DNA of 64,000 bases from CANKHA01 sp963750965 (GCA_963750965.1 CAVVSK010000022.1:124001-188000), one strand, 5' to 3'. Positions 1 to 9,338 are shown, counted from the stretch's first letter. The notes: a model not told the origin generated them from the letters alone. A program made the numbers and translations.

Positions 1-215
1 AACCAGTATTCAGCAACCTTGCCGAGGGTGCCGACAATCTCGCCTAAATCCTGCGCAAAGTCGGTTTTGATCTTCCCTTCCTCGCGCGGCTTGATATAGG
101 CGGACAGCGCCCTGCCGCCTTCCTCGATCACGCGCGCCAGATTGCGGGAAAAGGTTTCCACGTCGAAACTGGCGACTTGCGGCGGCGTCTTATTTTTTCG
201 GGTGCTATCGTCCAT
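1..215 (-). CDS. phaC: class I poly(3-hydroxyalkanoate) synthase, N-terminal part (runs off the window)
   Basis: Polymerises (R)-3-hydroxyacyl-CoA into storage polyester on cytoplasmic granules. Only the first 71 codons are in the window. The translation begins MDDSTRKNKTPPQV and continues with ETFSRNLARVIEEGGRAL and then AYIKPREEGKIKTD, which is the N-terminal region typical of alphaproteobacterial class I PhaC. The catalytic lipase box lies outside the window and cannot be checked. The ATG at 213-215 (complement) is the first start in frame. The gene is divergent from the aminotransferase at 560. The assignment rests on recognition of the N-terminal domain only. Confidence 0.8.
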   Translation of the reverse strand, partial: MDDSTRKNKTPPQVASFDVETFSRNLARVIEEGGRALSAYIKPREEGKIKTDFAQDLGEIVGTLGKVAEYW

Positions 216-559
216 AGGCCTAAGGCGGTGATCTTATCGCTGCGCCTCGCGGCGGGCATTATGATCTATATAGGGGTCCCGCTGGCCTGCGAACCCGCCG
301 CCGCACGGCATCGCAGGGACAATTTTCCGTTTGCCGAATAATACCAAACAGAATCATAAGCTTATGTGACACTGCGCCGGAGCGGAAGACACCTTCCGCC
401 GCGCTTCACTAGCCAGCCGTCTTCCGCCGGACATCCCGCGCTGGCGCGGGCGGCAGCCCATGCTAAAAGTCGCCAGCAAGCCGGAAGCAACAACGGGCGC
501 GTTATGACGGCCTGGATGGCTGAACCGGCATGTTACCGGCGCCGAGGAGCAGAAGTCCC
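216..559. other. divergent intergenic region between phaC and the aminotransferase gene
   Basis: This 344-base spacer must hold the outward promoters of both neighbours. An AT-richer patch lies at about 325-365 in otherwise GC-rich DNA and is the likeliest promoter area. I see no convincing small gene, RNA or repeat. A ribosome-binding site (gaggag, 544-549) sits before the ATG at 560. Confidence 0.5.
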
Positions 560-1777
560 ATGGAAGAATTTCACCGCGTCCGTCGTCTTCCGCCCTATGT
601 TTTCGAAGTCGTCAACAGGGCGAAGGCGCTCGCACGCAATTCCGGCGCAGACATTGTTGATCTCGGCATGGGAAATCCGGATTTACCGGCGCCGGCCCAT
701 GTCATCGAGAAACTGAAGGAGACGATCGGCAAACCGCGCACCGACCGCTATTCCGCCTCCCGCGGCATTGCGGGGCTGCGGCGCGCGCAGGCGGCCTATT
801 ATGACCGCCGTTTTGGGGTGAAGCTCAATCCGGAGACGCAGATCGTCGCCACGCTGGGCTCCAAGGAAGGTTTCGCCAACGTGGCGCAGGCAATCACCGC
901 GCCGGGCGACGTCGTGCTCGTGCCGAACCCGAGCTATCCGATCCATGCCTTCGGGTTTTTGATGGCAGGCGGGGTCATCCGCTCGGTTCCGTCCGAGCCG
1001 ACGCCGGAATTTTTCGTCACCTTGGAGCGGGCGATCGAGCATTCGACCCCAAAGCCGATCGCGGCGGTGGTTTGCTATCCCGCCAATCCGACCGCTTATG
1101 TAGCCGAACTGGATTTCTACAAGGACCTCGTGGCTTTCGCGAAGAAGCACGAGATCATGATCCTGTCCGATCTTGCCTATGCCGAGGTCTATTTCGACAA
1201 CAACCCGCCGCCCTCGGTGCTGCAGGTCAACGGCGCCATGGAAATCGCAGTGGAATTCACCTCGATGTCGAAGACATATTCGATGCCCGGCTGGCGCATG
1301 GGATTCGCCGTCGGCAACGAGCGCATCATTGCAGCTCTGGCGCGGGTGAAATCCTATCTCGACTATGGCGCCTTTACCCCGATTCAAGTTGCCGCGACCG
1401 CGGCGTTGAACGGGTCGGACGATTGCATCCGTGAAATGCGCGAATGCTACAAGCGCCGGCGCGACGTCCTGGTGGATTCCTTTGGCCGTGCGGGCTGGGA
1501 AATCCCCGCGCCAAAGGCATCGATGTTCGCCTGGGCACCGATTCCCGAGCCATTCAGGCCGCTCGGCAGCATCGAATTCTCCAAGCTGCTGGTGGAAAAG
1601 GCCGAGGTCGCGGTCGCGCCCGGAATGGGCTTTGGCGAATATGGCGAAGGCTTCGTTCGCATCGCACTGGTGGAAAACGAGCAACGCATCCGCCAGGGCG
1701 CCCGCAATATCCGGCGTTTTCTTGAATCCGGCGCGGAAACGTTGCACAACGTTGTTCCTCTCGCTACGCGGCGCTGA
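560..1777 (+). CDS. alaC: PLP-dependent class I/II aminotransferase, alanine aminotransferase (AlaC)-like
   Basis: Predicted cytoplasmic fold-type I aminotransferase of about 405 residues. The protein shows the substrate-binding segment DLGMGNPD near the N terminus, CYPANPTA in the cofactor region, LSDLAYAEVYFD with the Asp-x-x-Tyr pair that contacts PLP, and the Schiff-base lysine in TSMSKTYSMPGWRMGF. Close homologues in Rhizobiales are labelled either alanine transaminase AlaC or LL-diaminopimelate aminotransferase, and the sequence alone does not settle the substrate. The ATG at 560 is preferred over an in-frame start at 530 because gaggag lies at 544-549 and MEEFHRVRRLPPYVF is the usual N terminus. 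It is followed 28 bp later by hom, so a role in aspartate-family or alanine metabolism is plausible. Confidence 0.8.
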   Translation: MEEFHRVRRLPPYVFEVVNRAKALARNSGADIVDLGMGNPDLPAPAHVIEKLKETIGKPRTDRYSASRGIAGLRRAQAAYYDRRFGVKLNPETQIVATLGSKEGFANVAQAITAPGDVVLVPNPSYPIHAFGFLMAGGVIRSVPSEPTPEFFVTLERAIEHSTPKPIAAVVCYPANPTAYVAELDFYKDLVAFAKKHEIMILSDLAYAEVYFDNNPPPSVLQVNGAMEIAVEFTSMSKTYSMPGWRMGFAVGNERIIAALARVKSYLDYGAFTPIQVAATAALNGSDDCIREMRECYKRRRDVLVDSFGRAGWEIPAPKASMFAWAPIPEPFRPLGSIEFSKLLVEKAEVAVAPGMGFGEYGEGFVRIALVENEQRIRQGARNIRRFLESGAETLHNVVPLATRR

Positions 1778-1805
1778 CGCCGTCCGCACTTAAGGATCGG
1801 CATCA

Positions 1806-3125
1806 ATGTTGGCGCCTCTCAGAGTAGGTCTTGCGGGTCTGGGGACGGTCGGCGCGGCCGTGGCCGGACAAATCGCACGGGCGCGTGAAGCACTCATCGG
1901 GCGCGCGGGCCGCTCGATCGAGCTGGTCGCCTATGCCAGCAAGGATCCGCCCAAAGACGCCTCGCTCGACTTGTCCCGCGTGCGCAAGATCGCCGATCCG
2001 ATCTCGCTCGCGCGCGATCCCGAAATCGATGTCTTTGTCGAACTGATGGGCGGGGAGGGCGATCCGGCAAAAAGCTCGGTGGAGGCCGCGCTTGCGATGG
2101 GACGTCCGGTCGTGACCGCCAACAAGGCTCTGCTCGCCAGGCACGGCGTCGCGCTTGCCAAGCTTGCGGAGAAGAACGGCGCAGCACTTTATTTCGAGGC
2201 GGCGGTTGCCGGCGGCATTCCCATCGTCAAAACGCTGCGCGAGGGGCTGGGCGGCAGCCATATCAGCCGGGTTTACGGCATTCTCAACGGCACCTGCAAT
2301 TACATCCTCACCCGCATGCACGAGGAGCGGCTGTCCTTCGCAGATTGCCTGAAGGAAGCGCAACGGCTCGGCTATGCCGAAGCCGATCCGACCTTCGACA
2401 TCGGCGGATTCGATACTGCGCATAAGCTTGCGATCCTCACCAGCTTGGCTTTCGGCAGCGAAGTGGATGCGGAAGCCGTGCACGTCGAGGGCATCGAATC
2501 CATTACGCTTGCTGATCTCGATGCTGCCGATGAGCTTGGCTATCGCGTGAAGCTGCTCGGCGTCGCGCAGCGCACCGACGCAGGCATCGAACAGCGCGTG
2601 CATCCGACCATGGTGCGCAAGGGTTCCGTCGTCGCCGGCGTCAATGGGGTTACCAATGCGGTCGCGATCGATGCCGATACCATGGAGTTGACCCTGATCG
2701 GTCCGGGCGCCGGCGGGGCCGCGACCGCCTCTTCGGTGGTGTCCGATCTCATCGATCTCGCGGCCGAGCGCCGCATGCCTGCCTTCGGCCGGCCTGCCGC
2801 AGGCATGAGCAAGCCCACGCGGGCGCCGATGCAGCGTCATGAAGGTGGCTATTACATCCGGCTCTCCGCGGTAGACCGGCCGGGCACCGTCGCCGCCATC
2901 GCCACGCGCCTGGCGGAGCAGAATATTTCGCTTGAATCGATCGTGCAGCGCCACCGCGGCACCCATGGCGGCGAGGACCCGAATACCTCGGCCGGCCCGG
3001 TGCCTGTCATATTGATCACTTATGCCACCACTGAAGCAGCGGTCCGCAAGGCGCTCTCGGCGGTGGAGGCTGACGGGGCGATTGCCGAGCCGCCTCAATT
3101 GATCCGCATCGAAAAACACCGTTGA
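1806..3125 (+). CDS. hom: homoserine dehydrogenase with C-terminal ACT domain
   Basis: Reduces aspartate-4-semialdehyde to homoserine, the branch to threonine and methionine. The 439-residue protein starts with a Rossmann fingerprint (GLAGLGTVGAAVAG, about residues 8-21). The catalytic domain shows VVTANKALLARHG, EAAVAGGIPIVKTLREGL and the signature GILNGTCNYILTRM. The ACT domain at about 350-439 (YYIRLSAVDRPGTVAAIA, then EQNISLESIVQRH) implies allosteric feedback, by threonine in the family. Length matches single-function bacterial enzymes. It lies 28 bp after the aminotransferase and 29 bp before glpX on the same strand, which suggests one transcription unit. Confidence 0.95.
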   Translation: MLAPLRVGLAGLGTVGAAVAGQIARAREALIGRAGRSIELVAYASKDPPKDASLDLSRVRKIADPISLARDPEIDVFVELMGGEGDPAKSSVEAALAMGRPVVTANKALLARHGVALAKLAEKNGAALYFEAAVAGGIPIVKTLREGLGGSHISRVYGILNGTCNYILTRMHEERLSFADCLKEAQRLGYAEADPTFDIGGFDTAHKLAILTSLAFGSEVDAEAVHVEGIESITLADLDAADELGYRVKLLGVAQRTDAGIEQRVHPTMVRKGSVVAGVNGVTNAVAIDADTMELTLIGPGAGGAATASSVVSDLIDLAAERRMPAFGRPAAGMSKPTRAPMQRHEGGYYIRLSAVDRPGTVAAIATRLAEQNISLESIVQRHRGTHGGEDPNTSAGPVPVILITYATTEAAVRKALSAVEADGAIAEPPQLIRIEKHR

Positions 3126-3154
3126 TTGAACGATAAGCCCGAAGGGAAAGCGCT

Positions 3155-4150
3155 ATGCCGTCGATCACCGTCCAGCCGCACCTTGCAATCGAGCGCATCC
3201 TGACGCTTGAGATCGTGCGCGTGACGGAACGCGCGGCGGTCTCGGCCGCGCGTCTGCGCGGGCGCGGCAATGAAAAGGCCGCCGACCAGGCCGCGGTCGA
3301 CGCCATGCGGCGCGAGCTCAATAAGCTGCCGATCGACGGCACCGTGGTGATCGGCGAGGGCGAGCGCGACGAAGCGCCCATGCTGTTTATCGGCGAGCAG
3401 GTCGGCGCCAAGAACGGGCCGAAGGTCGACATCGCGGTAGATCCGCTGGAAGGCACCACGCTCTGCGCCAAGAACATGCCCGGCGCCATCGCCACCATGG
3501 CGATGGCGGAAGGCGGGACGCTGCTCAACGCGCCCGACGTCTACATGGACAAGATCGCCATCGGCCCCGGCTATCCGAAAGGCGTGGTCGATCTCGACGC
3601 GTCACCGGAAGAAAACATCCGCGCGCTCGCCAAGGCGAAGGATGTAAAGCCCTCCGACATTACAGCACTCGTGCTCGATCGCCCGCGTCACGCCGATCTC
3701 ATCGCGGCCCTTCGCAAAACCGGCGCGGCGGTGGCGCTGATCACCGACGGCGATGTGGCAGGTGTCATCCATACCGCCGATGCCTCGACAACCGGTATCG
3801 ACATCTATGTCGGGATCGGTGGCGCGCCGGAAGGCGTGCTGGCGGCGGCCGCGCTGCGCTGCATCGGCGGGCAGATGCAGGGCCGGCTCATCCTCGATAC
3901 CGAAGAGAAGCGCGAGCGGGCGTTGAAGATGGGTATCAAGGATCCGCGCAAGCGTTATGAGATGGAAGACATGGTGCGCGGCGACTGCCTGTTCTCGGCC
4001 ACTGGGATCACGACCGGTTCGATGCTTAAAGGCGTGCGCTTCAACAAACGGACGATTGAGACGGAGACCGTGGTTATGCGCTCCGTCACCGGTACCGTTC
4101 GCTGGATCCGCGCCGAGCACCGCCAGCTTGAAAAGTTCCATTTAGATTGA
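3155..4150 (+). CDS. glpX: class II fructose-1,6-bisphosphatase
   Basis: Hydrolyses fructose-1,6-bisphosphate to fructose-6-phosphate in gluconeogenesis and, in carbon-fixing relatives, acts on sedoheptulose bisphosphate. At 331 residues it has the GlpX length. Visible motifs are GRGNEKAADQAAVDAMR, VVIGEGERDEAPMLFIGE (metal-binding acidic residues), DIAVDPLEGTTLCA with the class II Asp-Pro-Leu-Glu-Gly-Thr core, and GIGGAPEGVLAAAALR. It sits between hom and recJ on the same strand, an order I recognise from Bradyrhizobiaceae. There is nothing odd about length or residues. Confidence 0.95.
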   Translation: MPSITVQPHLAIERILTLEIVRVTERAAVSAARLRGRGNEKAADQAAVDAMRRELNKLPIDGTVVIGEGERDEAPMLFIGEQVGAKNGPKVDIAVDPLEGTTLCAKNMPGAIATMAMAEGGTLLNAPDVYMDKIAIGPGYPKGVVDLDASPEENIRALAKAKDVKPSDITALVLDRPRHADLIAALRKTGAAVALITDGDVAGVIHTADASTTGIDIYVGIGGAPEGVLAAAALRCIGGQMQGRLILDTEEKRERALKMGIKDPRKRYEMEDMVRGDCLFSATGITTGSMLKGVRFNKRTIETETVVMRSVTGTVRWIRAEHRQLEKFHLD

Positions 4151-4208
4151 CCTAGTGACCGCTGGAATCGGCTAAAGTCGTTGCGGGCCTATCTCGCCGG
4201 GCTCGGAA

Positions 4209-6029
4209 ATGACCATGAATATCGCTTTTTCCAACCGCCTCTTTCTCGGCGTCGAACGCTCCGTCTGCGGCCGCGCATGGCGCGACCGGCTCGACGAGCG
4301 CGGCGCCGCGCGCGCGCTGGCTATTGCACAGCAGCACAACTTGCCTGAAATGCTGGCGCGCATCCTTGCCGGGCGAAACGTCGAGGTCGGCGAGGTCGAA
4401 AGCTTCCTCGATCCCACCGTCAAGCGGCTGATGCCGGATCCTTACGTGCTGAATTCGATGCAGGCTGCGGCCGAGCGCATCGCCGATGCGATGCAGTGCG
4501 GTGAGAGCGTCGCGATCTTCGGCGATTACGACGTGGATGGCGCCACGTCCTCCGCGTTGCTCGCTTTGTTCCTGCGCGCCGGCGGACTCGATCCGCTCGT
4601 GCATATTCCCGACCGCATCTTCGAAGGCTATGGGCCGAATGTGGAGGCGATCCGCACACTGGGCGCGCGTGGCGCGAAATTACTCGTCACAGTGGATTGC
4701 GGCACCACCAGCATGGAGCCTTTAGCGGAGGCACAACGTCTCGGCATTGATGTCGTCGTGATCGATCATCACCAAGCCGACGAGCAACTCCCGGCTGCCA
4801 TTGCGGTGGTCAATGCCAACCGACGCGACGATCTTTCCGGCCTCGGCCATCTCGCGGCCGTCGGGCTAACCTTCGTCACCGTGGTAGCGGTTAGCCGCGA
4901 GCTCCGGCGGCGTGGTTTCTGGTCGGTGGCGCGGCCGGAACCGGATTTGCTGTCTTTTCTCCATCTCGTTGCGCTCGGAACGGTGGCCGATGTGGTGCCG
5001 CTAAAGGGCTTGAACCGCGCCTTCGTTTGCAAAGGGCTGATTGCGCTGCGCCGTCGCGAGCATGTGGGGCAGACCGCGCTGATGGATGTTGCGCGCCTGA
5101 GCGGGCCGCCGGAGCCTTACCATCTCGGGTTTCTGCTGGGGCCCCGCATCAATGCCGGCGGGCGCATCGGCCGCGCCGATCTGGGCGTGCGGCTGTTGAT
5201 GGAAAACGATCCGGTGGAAGCGGCACGGATTGCCGAGGAACTCGACCGTCTGAACCGCGAGCGGCAGGTGATCGAGCAACAAACCTTGGCAGAGGCCGAA
5301 GCGGAAGCCATGGCGGCGCTAGGGCTCGAGGAAAAGGGCGCGGTCGTGGTAACCGCTGCGGCGGGCTGGCATCCCGGCGTGGTGGGGCTTGTAGCCGCGC
5401 GGCTGAAAGAACGCTATGGCCGGCCGGCCTTTGCGATCGCCATTGATCCGGCCGGCATTGGGACAGGCTCCGGGCGTTCCATCCCCGGCGTCGATCTTGG
5501 CCATGCGGTGCGGCGTGCGGTGGCGGACGGCTTGCTGATGAAGGGCGGCGGGCATGCCATGGCCGCGGGCGTCACGCTAAAGAAAACTGTGCTTGCGGAG
5601 TTCCGCGCTTATCTGGAACAAACCTTAGGCGAGGCGGTTGCGGTGGCAAGACGCGATGACACGCTGCGGATCGATGCGGCCTTGTCGGCGTCCGCTGCCA
5701 ACACGGAGACGATGGCGATGATCGCCCGGGCAGGTCCGTTCGGTGCTGGCAATGGCGAGCCTATCGTGGCGTTTCCCCACCACACCCTCGTGTACGCGGA
5801 CCCAGTTGGCCAAAATCATATCCGTGTGCGTTTGAAGGGCGGCGACGGCGGCTTCGTCAATGCCATAGCCTTCCGTGCGGCCGGCCAGAAACTTGGCAAC
5901 GCGCTGCTGGAAAGCCGGGGCCGCGCCGTGCATGTCGCCGGCTGCCTTTCGCTCGACCGCTACCAGGGCGAGGAGCGAGTGCAACTACGTGTCCTGGACA
6001 TGGCGCCCGCTAACGGTTTTATCCCGTAG
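4209..6029 (+). CDS. recJ: single-stranded-DNA-specific 5'-3' exonuclease RecJ
   Basis: Degrades single-stranded DNA 5' to 3' in recombination and mismatch or base-excision repair. The 606-residue protein belongs to the DHH phosphoesterase superfamily: FGDYDVDGATSSALL (motif I), VTVDCGTTS (motif II) and VIDHHQADEQLP with the DHH metal ligands. The DHHA1 domain follows, with GPRINAGGRIGRADLGV and the GGG loop in LLMKGGGHAMAAGVT, and a C-terminal OB-like domain ends the protein. All expected metal ligands appear intact. The ATG at 4209 is followed by a second in-frame ATG six bases later, and either may be used. Confidence 0.95.
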   Translation: MTMNIAFSNRLFLGVERSVCGRAWRDRLDERGAARALAIAQQHNLPEMLARILAGRNVEVGEVESFLDPTVKRLMPDPYVLNSMQAAAERIADAMQCGESVAIFGDYDVDGATSSALLALFLRAGGLDPLVHIPDRIFEGYGPNVEAIRTLGARGAKLLVTVDCGTTSMEPLAEAQRLGIDVVVIDHHQADEQLPAAIAVVNANRRDDLSGLGHLAAVGLTFVTVVAVSRELRRRGFWSVARPEPDLLSFLHLVALGTVADVVPLKGLNRAFVCKGLIALRRREHVGQTALMDVARLSGPPEPYHLGFLLGPRINAGGRIGRADLGVRLLMENDPVEAARIAEELDRLNRERQVIEQQTLAEAEAEAMAALGLEEKGAVVVTAAAGWHPGVVGLVAARLKERYGRPAFAIAIDPAGIGTGSGRSIPGVDLGHAVRRAVADGLLMKGGGHAMAAGVTLKKTVLAEFRAYLEQTLGEAVAVARRDDTLRIDAALSASAANTETMAMIARAGPFGAGNGEPIVAFPHHTLVYADPVGQNHIRVRLKGGDGGFVNAIAFRAAGQKLGNALLESRGRAVHVAGCLSLDRYQGEERVQLRVLDMAPANGFIP

Positions 6030-6064
6030 CCCGGTGTAACAGAGCGCGAGAACGGACCATCAGG

Positions 6065-7759
6065 ATGCCCACGCGCCGCGAATTGCTACAGGCAGGCGCC
6101 GCCGCGGCGGCCATCACTGCGGCAGAAGGCCTGGGTGGTTTTCGGCGCGCGTTGGCGCAGCAACAACTCACCGAAGCGGACCTGCTGAATTTTCCGCGGC
6201 TGGGCAATGTCACGCTGCTGCATGTCGCCGATCTGCATGGACAGCTGCGTCCAGTCTTTCTGCGCGAGCCTTCCGTCAACCTTGGTTTTGCCGAAGCGCG
6301 CGGCACCCCGCCACATCTCGCAGGCCGGGAATTCTTGCGCCACTATGACATTCCGGCAAAATCCCCGACGGCGCATGCGCTGACGCCGGAAGATTTTGCC
6401 GCGCTGGCGAAAAGCTATGGTCGCATCGGCGGCATCGATCGTCTTGCAACAGTCGTCAAGGCGGTTCGCGCGGAACGCGGGCAGGACCGCGTGCTTCTGC
6501 TTGACGGCGGCAATACCTTTCATGGCTCGCTTGGCAGCCATCGCACCCAAGGCCAAGACGTCGCCGATTGCTTCAAACTGTTGAAGCCGGATGGCGGAAC
6601 GGTCCATTGGGAATTCACCTATGGTGAAGGCCGGGCCAGGGAAATGGCGGAGAAACTCGGCTATTCGGTGCTTGCACTTAATGTGCACGATGCTGAGAAC
6701 AAGCGCGTTTTCCCGCCTTACAAAACGATTGAGAAGGGCGGCGTACGCATCGCCGTGCTGGGTCACGCTTACCCGCATACGGCGATTATACATCCGCGGA
6801 GCGTCTTGCCGCCCTGGACATTCGGCCTGCGCGAGCTGGAAATCACAAGAACAGTCGACCGCGCGCGGAGGGAAGGGGTTTCGCTTGTGGTGCTGCTGTC
6901 GCAAAATGGTTTCGACGCTGACCGCAAGCTGGCCTCCCGTGTCGAAGGTCTCGATATTATTTTCACCGCACAGGGCGGCGACGCATTGCCTGAGCCGGTG
7001 CGGGTAGGCAAGACGCTGCTGATCGCATCCGGCAGTCACGGCAAATTCGTTTCGCGGCTTGATCTCGACGTGCGTCCGGAAGGGCTGCGCGATTTTCGTT
7101 ACAAGCTGATCCCGCTATTTGCCGATGCCATCCACGCCGATCCGGAAATGGCTGCGGCGGTGGAAAAAGCGCGCGCACCCTTCGCCGAAGAGTTATCGCG
7201 CGTTCTTGGGCACACCGAATCGCTGCTCTACCGGCGCGATACTTTCCGCGGAACATTCTGCGATTTGGCATGCACAGCGATGCTTACGGAGCGCGATGCC
7301 GAGGTCGCTTTTTCTCCGGGTTTGCGGTGGGGCACCACCGTGCTGGCAGACTCGCCCATCACGACAGAGGATGTCTTCAATGCCACGGCGATCAGTTATC
7401 CGCAGGTCTACCGCGCGAGCGTAACAGGACAGCGCATCAAGGATCTGCTGGAAGATGCTGCCGACGGCTTATGCAACAGCGATCCCTATCAACGGCTGGG
7501 CCGCGACATGGTCCGCTCGGGCGGGCTGCGCTACCGCCTTGACCCAAAGAAGGCGGTAGGCAGCCGCATCTCCGGCATCGAGCACATCCGCACCGGAAAG
7601 ACAATCGATCCCGCTAAGACTTATATCGCCGCTGGCTGGGGTAGCGTCGCCGATCAAGTGGAGGGCCCCCCCGTCTGGGAGGTGATCGAGAGCTACCTCG
7701 GTCGCGTCAAGACCGTGCGCGTTAAGCCGCAAACCAGCGTGCGGGTGGTGACCGGCTGA
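6065..7759 (+). CDS. SoxB-like metallophosphatase-fold protein with degenerate metal site
   Basis: Homologue of SoxB, the periplasmic dimanganese thiosulfohydrolase that releases sulfate from the SoxY-bound intermediate. The 564-residue protein opens with a Tat-type signal (PTRRELLQAG) and keeps SoxB landmarks such as REPSVNLG, HWEFTYGEGR, LLIASGSHGKFVSRLDLD and the 5'-nucleotidase-type C-terminal domain. The DxH pair (D56, H58) is present. Three other metal motifs are altered: family DGGD reads D147-G-G-N150, the LSHNGFD histidine is Q280, and GHTHD reads A302-Q-G-G-D306. By comparison with the family as I know it, about four ligands are lost, so thiosulfohydrolase activity is doubtful. No other sox gene is in the window. 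It could be a dead or repurposed paralogue. Confidence 0.8.
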   Translation: MPTRRELLQAGAAAAAITAAEGLGGFRRALAQQQLTEADLLNFPRLGNVTLLHVADLHGQLRPVFLREPSVNLGFAEARGTPPHLAGREFLRHYDIPAKSPTAHALTPEDFAALAKSYGRIGGIDRLATVVKAVRAERGQDRVLLLDGGNTFHGSLGSHRTQGQDVADCFKLLKPDGGTVHWEFTYGEGRAREMAEKLGYSVLALNVHDAENKRVFPPYKTIEKGGVRIAVLGHAYPHTAIIHPRSVLPPWTFGLRELEITRTVDRARREGVSLVVLLSQNGFDADRKLASRVEGLDIIFTAQGGDALPEPVRVGKTLLIASGSHGKFVSRLDLDVRPEGLRDFRYKLIPLFADAIHADPEMAAAVEKARAPFAEELSRVLGHTESLLYRRDTFRGTFCDLACTAMLTERDAEVAFSPGLRWGTTVLADSPITTEDVFNATAISYPQVYRASVTGQRIKDLLEDAADGLCNSDPYQRLGRDMVRSGGLRYRLDPKKAVGSRISGIEHIRTGKTIDPAKTYIAAGWGSVADQVEGPPVWEVIESYLGRVKTVRVKPQTSVRVVTG

Positions 7760-7822
7760 CGCTTCGCTTTGCCTACGCCCGTCCTTTCGCCTATGACATC
7801 GTCATCAACGGACGGCTACTTC

Positions 7823-8812
7823 ATGAGCAAACTCCAATTGTCGTTAGCGGTGGGGCCTTACGACCGCACCCGCGCCCTGGTCGACGGTTCAGTGCAGATC
7901 GACGGCGTCGAGCCCATCTGCATGACCCTGTCACCGGAGGAGATTTTCTTTCGCGCTTTCCGCCACGCGGAATTCGATGTCTGCGAATTGTCGCTGTCGA
8001 GCTTCACGGTGAAGACTGCGCAGGGCAATTGCCCTTACGTCGGCGTGCCGGCTTTCGTGTCGCGCACCTTCCGCCACACCTCGATCTATGTGCGCACCGA
8101 CCGCATTAAGAAGCCCGAAGACCTGAAGGGCAAGAAAGTCGGCGTGCCGGAATATCAGCTCACCGCCAACGTCTGGGCGCGCGCGATTTTGGAAGAGGAG
8201 TTCGGCGTCAAGCCCTCGGATATATCCTGGGTGCGGGGCCCGATCACGGACGCGGAACGCCCGGAGAAAATCTCCATCAAGCTGCCGCCGGACGTGAAGT
8301 TGGAGGACGCCCCCGCGGGCAAGACCATCTCGCAATTGTTGGCCGATGGCGAGGTCGACGGTTTCATCGCGCCGCGTGCACCCCAGCTTGACCTTGCCAA
8401 GCATCGCAATATCGGCTGGTTGTTTTCCGATCCAACGGCAGCAGCAAAGGACTATTACAGGCGCAGCGGAATTTTCCCGATCATGCATCTTGTCGGCGTG
8501 CGGCGTGAATTGGTGCAACAGCATCCCTGGCTGCCGGCAGCTTTGCTGAAGGCCTTTGAACGGGCCAAGGCGGCCGCTCTGGAATTGCTCAACGACACTT
8601 CCGCCACCAAGGTCACCTTGCCCTTTGTCGAGGAAAATCTGAAAGCCGCGCGCGAATTGATGGGCGAGGATTTCTGGCCCTATGGCGTCGCCTCCAACCG
8701 AAAGACGCTGGAGGCGTTTTTGCGCCGCCACCACGCCGAGGGTTTATCCTCACGGCTGGTGCAGGTCGATGAGCTGTTTCACCCGTCGACCTACGAGAGC
8801 TTCAAGATTTAG
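7823..8812 (+). CDS. NMT1-like / 4,5-dihydroxyphthalate decarboxylase-like protein
   Basis: The protein has 329 residues when started at the ATG at 7823 (MSKLQLSLAVGPYDRT), which fits this family better than an in-frame start at 7769. It has the periplasmic-binding-protein fold seen in proteins annotated as ABC solute-binding proteins or 4,5-dihydroxyphthalate decarboxylases. Landmarks are LSPEEIFFRAFRHAEFDV, then YVRTDRIKKPEDLKGKKVGV, and DGEVDGFIAPRAP. No signal peptide is visible and no transporter genes are adjacent, so an import role is not supported by context, and a cytoplasmic enzyme is equally possible. It follows the soxB homologue by 63 bp on the same strand. The substrate is unknown. 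Confidence 0.65.
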   Translation: MSKLQLSLAVGPYDRTRALVDGSVQIDGVEPICMTLSPEEIFFRAFRHAEFDVCELSLSSFTVKTAQGNCPYVGVPAFVSRTFRHTSIYVRTDRIKKPEDLKGKKVGVPEYQLTANVWARAILEEEFGVKPSDISWVRGPITDAERPEKISIKLPPDVKLEDAPAGKTISQLLADGEVDGFIAPRAPQLDLAKHRNIGWLFSDPTAAAKDYYRRSGIFPIMHLVGVRRELVQQHPWLPAALLKAFERAKAAALELLNDTSATKVTLPFVEENLKAARELMGEDFWPYGVASNRKTLEAFLRRHHAEGLSSRLVQVDELFHPSTYESFKI

Positions 8813-8849
8813 CACTTTGCCATCGCGTTCAGCGCCGACATCGGCTGCC

Positions 8850-9338
8850 TCACAACACGAACGGAATCCATCGCTTTACCCGCGCCCGATAAGAAGCATA
8901 TTCACCACCGAATACTTTTTCGAGCCGCGCCTCGTCCTGCAGGACACGTCGCTGAAACCAGGTCGCGCGGGCAACGAGCAAAATAAGCGCAAACCACGAC
9001 CAGAACGTCAGGACGAGACCCACCATGAAGATGAGGTGGCCGAGATACATCGGATTACGCGTATAGCGATACGGGCCCACGTCGATGATCCGCTGCGGCA
9101 TCGCATCCATGCCGGCAGTCCCGCCCGCGCGTGGCAGCCGGTAATTCCCCACAAAAAGATATTGCAGATATCCCCATATCAGCAGGGGAATCCCCCAAGG
9201 CATTATTGTTAGGCTGCCGCGATTAAGCGCGAGCTCAAATGCGACGACGAGCAGGGGGCACATGATGAAAGTATGCACCGGCGTCCTCTGCAACCACCGA
9301 AGAATTCGGCTGCTTAGGGGCTTGCGCATATGCTGCAT
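8850..9338 (-). CDS. isoprenylcysteine carboxyl methyltransferase (ICMT/PEMT)-like membrane protein
   Basis: Small integral membrane protein of 162 residues with several hydrophobic segments and the motif GPYRYTRNPMYLGHLIF, which is the SAM- and substrate-binding signature of the ICMT/phospholipid methyltransferase family. The C-terminal EARLEKVFGGEYASYRARV region (Glu-Tyr-x-x-Tyr) is also typical. Bacterial members methylate lipids or other hydrophobic thiols, amines or alcohols, and the substrate here is unknown. The start at 9338 has gagg seven bases upstream on the minus strand. It is divergent from the MocR regulator at 9426 with a palindrome between them, so it is the likeliest regulatory target of that protein (inference). 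Confidence 0.7.
   Translation of the reverse strand: MQHMRKPLSSRILRWLQRTPVHTFIMCPLLVVAFELALNRGSLTIMPWGIPLLIWGYLQYLFVGNYRLPRAGGTAGMDAMPQRIIDVGPYRYTRNPMYLGHLIFMVGLVLTFWSWFALILLVARATWFQRRVLQDEARLEKVFGGEYASYRARVKRWIPFVL

Noticed and set aside
683..1789. Long minus-strand frame opposite the aminotransferase gene
   Set aside because: It is the antisense shadow of a well-supported gene in GC-rich DNA, with no family signal.
1803..3119. 438-codon minus-strand frame opposite hom
   Set aside because: Antisense shadow; the plus strand encodes a complete homoserine dehydrogenase.
6065..8812. A sox thiosulfate-oxidation operon
   Set aside because: Only a degenerate soxB homologue is present. The next gene is a solute-binding-like protein and no soxA, X, Y, Z, C or D is seen.
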